Positions 8,717-12,457 of a DNA stretch of 12,457 nt are shown piece after piece. The stretch spans positions 1-12,457 of the forward strand of contig DDPM01000067.1 in the NCBI GenBank assembly GCA_002342165.1. Direction: 5' to 3'. The first letter of the stretch is position 1. Each line of letters starts with the position of its first letter. Source of the DNA: Hylemonella sp. UBA2468 (GTDB taxonomy: Bacteria; Pseudomonadota; Gammaproteobacteria; Burkholderiales; Burkholderiaceae_C). The notes below the pieces were generated by a model, which was not told where the DNA came from, did no database searches, and was given only the letters and a program-made list of their open reading frames with translations. The translations under genes and the position numbers were made by a program.

Positions 8717-9433
8717 ATGGCACAGTCGCTGTTGAAGGTCAAAGGCCTGAAAGTGGCTTATGGTGGTATCGAGGCCGTCAAAGGCGTGGACCTAGAGGTT
8801 CTCGAAGGCGAGTTGGTGTCCTTGATTGGCTCCAACGGTGCGGGCAAATCCACCACCATGAAAGCCATCACCCGCACCTTGGTCATTCAGGCCGGTGACA
8901 TCGAATACCTGGGCCAGAGCATCCTGAGTCAAGGCCCTTGGGACCTGGTCAAGCAAGGCCTGGCCATGGTACCCGAAGGGCGTGGTGTGTTCACCCGCAT
9001 GACCATCATCGAAAACCTGCAAATGGGCGCTTACATCCGTTCGGACGCTTCATCTGTGGCCGGTGACATGGAGAAGATGCTGGATCTGTTTCCGCGCCTG
9101 CGCGAACGCAAGAACCAGTTGGCGGGCACCCTGTCAGGTGGCGAGCAGCAGATGCTGGCCATGGCACGTGCTCTGATGTCGCGCCCTAAGCTCCTGCTTC
9201 TGGACGAGCCGTCCATGGGCCTGTCGCCCATCATGGTGGACAAGATTTTCCAAGTGCTGAAAGAGGTACATGCCCAGGGCATGACGGTACTGCTGGTCGA
9301 GCAAAATGCCAGCCGTGCATTGGCGATTGCTGACCGGGGTTACGTGATGGACTCGGGACTGATCACCATGACCGGCGCAGGCCGTGACATGCTGGAAGAC
9401 CCTAAAGTCCGTACCGCTTATTTGGGAGAATAA
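8717..9433 (+). CDS. livF: Branched-chain amino acid ABC transporter ATP-binding protein LivF
   Basis: LivF is the second ATPase, expected to pair with LivG. The 238-residue product matches the family length (E. coli 237). It shows Walker A GSNGAGKST starting at residue 38, the LivF-type segment VPEGRGVFTRMTIIENLQMG, the signature LSGGEQQ at 139-145 and Walker B LLLLDEP at 159-165. The usual switch histidine is replaced by glutamine in LLVEQNAS; this is normal for LivF and not a defect. I chose the ATG at 8717, which follows a G-rich ribosome site. A TTG at 8684 inside livG would add 11 residues unlike the family. Confidence 0.95.
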   Translation: MAQSLLKVKGLKVAYGGIEAVKGVDLEVLEGELVSLIGSNGAGKSTTMKAITRTLVIQAGDIEYLGQSILSQGPWDLVKQGLAMVPEGRGVFTRMTIIENLQMGAYIRSDASSVAGDMEKMLDLFPRLRERKNQLAGTLSGGEQQMLAMARALMSRPKLLLLDEPSMGLSPIMVDKIFQVLKEVHAQGMTVLLVEQNASRALAIADRGYVMDSGLITMTGAGRDMLEDPKVRTAYLGE

Positions 9434-9438
9434 TTCAA

Positions 9439-9463
9439 CAAGGCTTTTCGGGTGAGCGCCTTG
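9439..9463 (+). promoter_or_regulatory. Intercistronic hairpin between livF and the binding-protein gene
   Basis: CAAGGC (9439-9444) and GCCTTG (9458-9463) form a perfect 6 bp stem around a 13 nt loop in the 68 nt gap. No T-run follows, so full termination is unlikely. Such hairpins can protect or end one part of a polycistronic mRNA, which would let the binding protein be made in excess over the membrane subunits. The function is inferred. Confidence 0.35.
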
Positions 9464-9489
9464 CCCGGAGGTTTAACCACCAATCCAAA

Positions 9490-9494
9490 AGGAG
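9490..9494 (+). promoter_or_regulatory. Strong ribosome binding site of the substrate-binding protein gene
   Basis: AGGAG (in AAAAGGAG) lies 7 nt before the ATG at 9502. It is the best Shine-Dalgarno in the liv cluster and fixes the ATG as start, rather than the TTG directly upstream at 9499. Confidence 0.7.
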
Positions 9495-9501
9495 ATTCTT
9501 G

Positions 9502-10641
9502 ATGAAAATCTGCATGAAACATGTTGCAGTCGCTGCATTGGCCCTTTGCGCCATCCCATTGATGGCCCAGGAAGTCGTCAAGATCGGTCATGTCGGCCCG
9601 GTCAGTGGCGCCATCGCCCACTTGGGCAAGGACAACGAAAACGCAGCCATTCTGGCCGTTGAAGAACTCAACGCCAAAGGCATCAAGATCGGTGGCAAAT
9701 CCGTCAAGTTCGTGTTGCTGGCAGAAGACGATGCAGCTGATCCCAAGCAAGGTACTGCTGCTGCCCAGAAGCTGGTGGACTCCAAAGTCAACGGCGTGGT
9801 GGGTCACCTGAATTCGGGCACATCGATCCCTGCCTCCAAGATTTACAGTGATGCAGGCATTCCCCAGATTTCTCCTTCGGCCACCAACCCCAAGTTCACA
9901 CGCAATGGCTACAAGACCACCTTCCGGGTAGTGGCTGACGACGTGCACCTCGGTGGCACGCTGGGCCGTTATGCTGTCAAGGACCTCAAGGGCCAAGCGA
10001 TTGCCGTGATCGACGACCGCACTGCTTATGGCCAGGGCGTGGCTGAAGAATTCGAAAAAGCCGTCAAGGCCGCTGGCGGCAAGCTGGTGGGTCACGAGTT
10101 CACCAATGACAAAGCTTCCGACTTCATGGCCATCCTGACCACCCTGAAGGCCAAGAAGCCTGACATCGTTTTCTTCGGGGGTATGGACGCCGTGGCCGGC
10201 CCCATGATGCGCCAGATGAAGTCGCTGGGCATGAACGCCAAATTCATGGGCGGTGATGGCATTTGCACAGGCGAGCTGGCCAAATTGGCTGGTGATGCCA
10301 TGGTCGACGGTCAGGTGGTCTGCGCTGAAGCCGGAGGTGTGGATGGCCAGCAGAAAAAAGGCATGGAAGACTTCGGCGTGAAGTACAAAAAACGCTTCAA
10401 CGATGACGTGAAGCTTTATGCGCCCTATGTGTACGACGCGGTGAACGTGCTGGTCGACGCGATGGTGCGTGCCAAGTCTTCAGACCCTGCCAAGTACCTG
10501 CCTGAGCTGGCTAAAACCAGCGACTACAAGGGCGTGACCGGCTCCATCGCCTTTGACGCCAAAGGCGATATCAAGAACGGTGCCCTGACCCTCTACACCT
10601 ACAAGGCTGGCAAGCGCGACCCCATTGCCGTGGTTCGCTGA
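9502..10641 (+). CDS. livK: Branched-chain amino acid ABC transporter substrate-binding protein (LivJ/LivK type)
   Basis: This is the periplasmic binding protein that delivers substrate to LivHMGF. The precursor has 379 residues with a signal peptide (MKICMKH, hydrophobic core) and probable cleavage after PLMA, residue 22. The mature protein starts QEVVKIGHVGPVSGAIAHLG and continues with VKFVLLAEDDAADP. The ligand-pocket region GHLNSGTSIPASKIY begins at residue 101, followed by ISPSATNP and AYGQGVAEEFEKA. E. coli LivJ has a cysteine where this protein has Asn104. The only mature cysteines are Cys255 and Cys274, a possible disulfide of its own. The gene is last in the cluster, whereas E. coli places livK first. 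Substrate choice (Leu/Ile/Val or a wider range) cannot be told, so the symbol is by family. Confidence 0.92.
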   Translation: MKICMKHVAVAALALCAIPLMAQEVVKIGHVGPVSGAIAHLGKDNENAAILAVEELNAKGIKIGGKSVKFVLLAEDDAADPKQGTAAAQKLVDSKVNGVVGHLNSGTSIPASKIYSDAGIPQISPSATNPKFTRNGYKTTFRVVADDVHLGGTLGRYAVKDLKGQAIAVIDDRTAYGQGVAEEFEKAVKAAGGKLVGHEFTNDKASDFMAILTTLKAKKPDIVFFGGMDAVAGPMMRQMKSLGMNAKFMGGDGICTGELAKLAGDAMVDGQVVCAEAGGVDGQQKKGMEDFGVKYKKRFNDDVKLYAPYVYDAVNVLVDAMVRAKSSDPAKYLPELAKTSDYKGVTGSIAFDAKGDIKNGALTLYTYKAGKRDPIAVVR

Positions 10642-10647
10642 TTTTTT
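10616..10647 (+). terminator. Possible weak intrinsic terminator at the end of the liv cluster
   Basis: GCGACC (10616-10621) can pair with GGTTCGC (10632-10638) as a 6 bp stem with one bulged T and a 10 nt loop. After 3 nt a run of six T follows (10642-10647). The stem lies in the last codons and just before the stop of the binding-protein gene. The geometry suits a rho-independent terminator, but the stem is short. Confidence 0.35.
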
Positions 10648-10655
10648 GAGCTTGC

Positions 10656-10676
10656 AAGGCTGATGCAATCAGGCTT
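10656..10676. other. Hairpin between convergent genes, overlapping the reductase stop
   Basis: AAGGCTGAT (10656-10664) and ATCAGGCTT (10668-10676) form a 9 bp stem with one G-G mismatch (C-C on the other strand) and a 3 nt loop. It spans the stop codon of the minus-strand reductase. Neither strand has a T-run after it, so it may act as an mRNA 3' end stabiliser or a transcription roadblock rather than a standard terminator. Confidence 0.35.
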
Positions 10677-11715
10677 TGGCCTTGTCGGCTTCAGATGTGA
10701 AGGAATCTGCAAAAAACTCATCAGCTGGCAAGCCAGCGGCCACGTAGTCGCGCTGGGCAGACTCCACCACAATAGGTGCGCCGCAGGCGTAAACCTGATG
10801 TCCCGACAGATCTGGCAAGTCTTGCAGCACCGCTTGGTGCACAAAGCCTGTGCGGCCTGTCCATTGGTCTTCAGGTAGGGCGTTGGACACCACGGGCACG
10901 TACTTCAGGTGGGGCATTTCTTGCAGCTTTTGGGTCATCCAATCTTTCATGTACAAGTCGGCCGGGCGGCGGCCACCCCAATACAAGGTGGCAGGGCGCG
11001 TGCTGTTTTGAAACTGCATGTGCTCTATCAGCGCCTTGATGGGCGCAAACCCCGTGCCCGAGGCCAATAGCACCATGGGTTTATCGGAGTCGCGCAGGTA
11101 AAAACTGCCGTACGGCCCTTCAATGCGCTGGATTTCTTTTTCTTTCATGGCACCAAACACGTGGTCGGTAAATTTGCCGCCCGGCATATGCCGAATATGC
11201 AGCTCAATTTGCGGGCTCTCTTTGGCCAACAGGTTCGGCGCATTGGCCATGGAGTAGCTGCGGCGGCTGCCGTCGCGCAGCAAAAACTCCACATACTGAC
11301 CCGCGTGGTACTGAAACGCATCGTTGGCGGGCAGTTGCAGCTTCAACACCATCACGTCGTCCGACACTTTGGCCAGACTGTTCACCCGCACCGGCATTTT
11401 GCGAATGGCAAAGGCCCCCGCCTCCGTGACTTGGCGAGACTCCAACACCACATCGGTTTGCGGAACGGCGCAGCAGGTCAGCACCATGCCTTGGGCTTCT
11501 TCTTCGTCGCTCAGCGCTTTGCTTTGGTGCGTGCCATGCACCACGGTACCCGAAATCTTTTTGCATTTGCATGAGCCGCAGGCGCCATCCTTGCAGCCAT
11601 AGGGCAGGCCAATGCCTTGCCTGATGCCCGCAGCCAAAATGGTTTCTGCATCCCCCACCGTAAATTCGCGTCCACTGGGTTGTACGTGGATCTTGTGGGC
11701 CGGGGTAGTTGACAT
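10669..11715 (-). CDS. [2Fe-2S]/FAD/NAD(P) oxidoreductase, annotated in relatives as CDP-6-deoxy-delta-3,4-glucoseen reductase-like
   Basis: The 348-residue protein is a three-domain electron-transfer reductase. An N-terminal plant-type ferredoxin domain has Cys41-x4-Cys46-x2-Cys49 and Cys81. An FAD domain carries RRSYSMANAP (151-160), and an NAD(P) domain has SGTGFAPIKALIEH (219-232) and YACGAP near the C-terminus. It should move electrons from NAD(P)H through FAD to the iron-sulfur cluster and on to a partner. The layout matches AscD/E3, which assists 3,6-dideoxysugar synthesis, and also oxygenase reductases such as MmoC. No E1 dehydrase or oxygenase partner is in the window, so the partner is unknown. 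The ATG at 11713-11715 has AAGGA about 10 nt upstream. It converges on the liv cluster and is divergent from the SDR gene. Confidence 0.88.
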   Translation of the reverse strand: MSTTPAHKIHVQPSGREFTVGDAETILAAGIRQGIGLPYGCKDGACGSCKCKKISGTVVHGTHQSKALSDEEEAQGMVLTCCAVPQTDVVLESRQVTEAGAFAIRKMPVRVNSLAKVSDDVMVLKLQLPANDAFQYHAGQYVEFLLRDGSRRSYSMANAPNLLAKESPQIELHIRHMPGGKFTDHVFGAMKEKEIQRIEGPYGSFYLRDSDKPMVLLASGTGFAPIKALIEHMQFQNSTRPATLYWGGRRPADLYMKDWMTQKLQEMPHLKYVPVVSNALPEDQWTGRTGFVHQAVLQDLPDLSGHQVYACGAPIVVESAQRDYVAAGLPADEFFADSFTSEADKAKA

Positions 11716-11760
11716 GTTTTGGCTATCCTTGGAGTTGATGTTTTTCTAGAAACTGGAATT

Positions 11761-12457
11761 TTGCCCTCAAACCAAACCCCATTAGGCGCATTACCCGCAA
11801 GATTTCGCCGCCAAAGGCTGCTGATTGTGGGCTGCGGTGATGTGGGCTTGCGTGTGGTGCGCCAGCGGCACGCCGCGCAAAGCCCCCAAGCCCTGCGGGT
11901 GGTGGCGCTGACCTCCAGCCCACAGCGGGTCAGCGAGCTGCGCGCTGTGGGAGTGACCCCCATTTTGGGCAATCTGGATGCGCCTCACACCTTGCGCCGC
12001 TTGGCGGGCCTGGCCACGCGGGTTTTGCATCTTGCACCGCCACCGAATGGAGTGACTCCACCGGCCAAGGCAACGCCCGCTCAAGCAGCCCTGTCTGCGG
12101 CCTCTGACCCACGCACCTTGGCGCTGGTACGCGCCTTGCGGCTGCGCAGCTTGCCTGATTGTTGGGTGTACGGGTCCACCACTGGCGTTTACGGCGACCG
12201 GCAAGGCCAATGGACGCCGGAAACCACGCCGCCCAACCCCCAAACCGCCCGTGCCCAGCGCAGGGTAGATGCTGAGCAGCACCTGCGCTGGCTGGGGCGT
12301 GCCACGGGGGTGCGGGTGAGTGTGCTGCGCATACCGGGCATTTACGCCCCAGACCGAGAAGGCGGTACCCCGCGCGAGCGCTTGCTGCGCGGCACCCCCG
12401 CACTGCTGCCACAAGACGACGTGTACACCAACCACATTCATGCCAACGACTTGGCTC
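11761..12457 (+). CDS. SDR-family NAD(P)-dependent epimerase/dehydratase-like protein (partial, C-terminus missing)
   Basis: An open frame runs through the window end, giving about 232 residues. It has a Rossmann nucleotide-binding start, RLLIVGCGDVGLRVVRQ, with GxGxxG at residues 24-29. The YGSTTGVYGD block at 137-146, followed by WTPETTPPNP, is typical of extended SDRs of the YeeZ type. Later come VLRIPGIYAPDREG and YTNHIHANDLA, as in nucleotide-sugar epimerases. The start is uncertain: no ATG lies in frame before the Rossmann motif. TTG at 11761 is the most plausible start (LPSNQTPLGALPARF), with only a weak GGA nearby; TTG at 11719 is also in frame. It is divergent from the reductase across about 45 bp. 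The substrate is unknown. Confidence 0.8.
   Translation, partial: MPSNQTPLGALPARFRRQRLLIVGCGDVGLRVVRQRHAAQSPQALRVVALTSSPQRVSELRAVGVTPILGNLDAPHTLRRLAGLATRVLHLAPPPNGVTPPAKATPAQAALSAASDPRTLALVRALRLRSLPDCWVYGSTTGVYGDRQGQWTPETTPPNPQTARAQRRVDAEQHLRWLGRATGVRVSVLRIPGIYAPDREGGTPRERLLRGTPALLPQDDVYTNHIHANDLA

Noticed and set aside
7867..8742. A 291-codon open frame on the minus strand opposite livG
   Set aside because: It lies fully opposite livG with all its ABC motifs intact, has no recognisable domain and no suitable operon context.
9293..9313. Missing switch histidine in LivF
   Set aside because: Glutamine in the LLVEQN motif is normal for the LivF family, so this is not evidence of a defective ATPase.
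9538..9549. Lipobox-like LALC in the binding-protein signal peptide
   Set aside because: The residue before Cys16 is Leu rather than Gly, Ala or Ser, and a good signal peptidase I site follows after PLMA. A soluble periplasmic protein is more likely.
5918..10641. Possible urea (Urt) or amide importer instead of a Liv system
   Set aside because: No urease genes are adjacent, and the binding protein has the LivJ/LivK-type sequence and length. The broad substrate range of the family remains possible.

Overview
The window reads as chromosomal DNA from a betaproteobacterium, most likely a member of the Comamonadaceae (Burkholderiales). This rests on GC-rich coding sequence, the arrangement rpmG-rpmB / trxB divergent from ftsK-lolA-rarA, a compact FtsK of about 790 residues, and the style of the liv transport genes. 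The taxon is an inference from gene content; no ribosomal RNA or tRNA lies in the window.

Layout. Positions 1-310, minus strand: start of rpmG (L33, cut by the window edge) and all of rpmB (L28). Positions 311-505: an apparent promoter and a leader of roughly 175 nt for rpmBG, with a possible 34-codon leader ORF and small hairpins. Positions 506-1474, minus: trxB. Positions 1475-1560: a short divergent spacer. Positions 1561-5913, plus: ftsK, lolA, rarA, packed with overlaps or very short gaps. Positions 5918-10641, plus: a complete branched-chain amino acid type ABC importer, livH-livM-livG-livF and a substrate-binding protein gene, starting only 4 nt after rarA. Positions 10669-11715, minus: a three-domain [2Fe-2S]/FAD/NAD oxidoreductase that converges on the importer. 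Positions 11761-12457, plus: the first 232 codons of an extended-SDR epimerase-like gene that runs off the window. No gene-free stretch exceeds 200 bp.

How the genes work together. The ftsK-lolA-rarA block is a housekeeping set for chromosome segregation at the septum, lipoprotein sorting and replication-fork maintenance; it is conserved in order in many gammaproteobacteria and betaproteobacteria. The liv cluster encodes all parts of one importer: periplasmic binder, two permeases and two ATPases. The reductase and SDR genes are divergent neighbours with no certain shared pathway.

I found no mobile element, CRISPR array, toxin-antitoxin pair, phage gene or defence gene. This is mostly an ordinary core region. 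The features most worth a second look are the rpmB leader with its possible leader peptide, the tight rarA-liv junction with a visible change in codon style, and the unassigned role of the AscD-like reductase.
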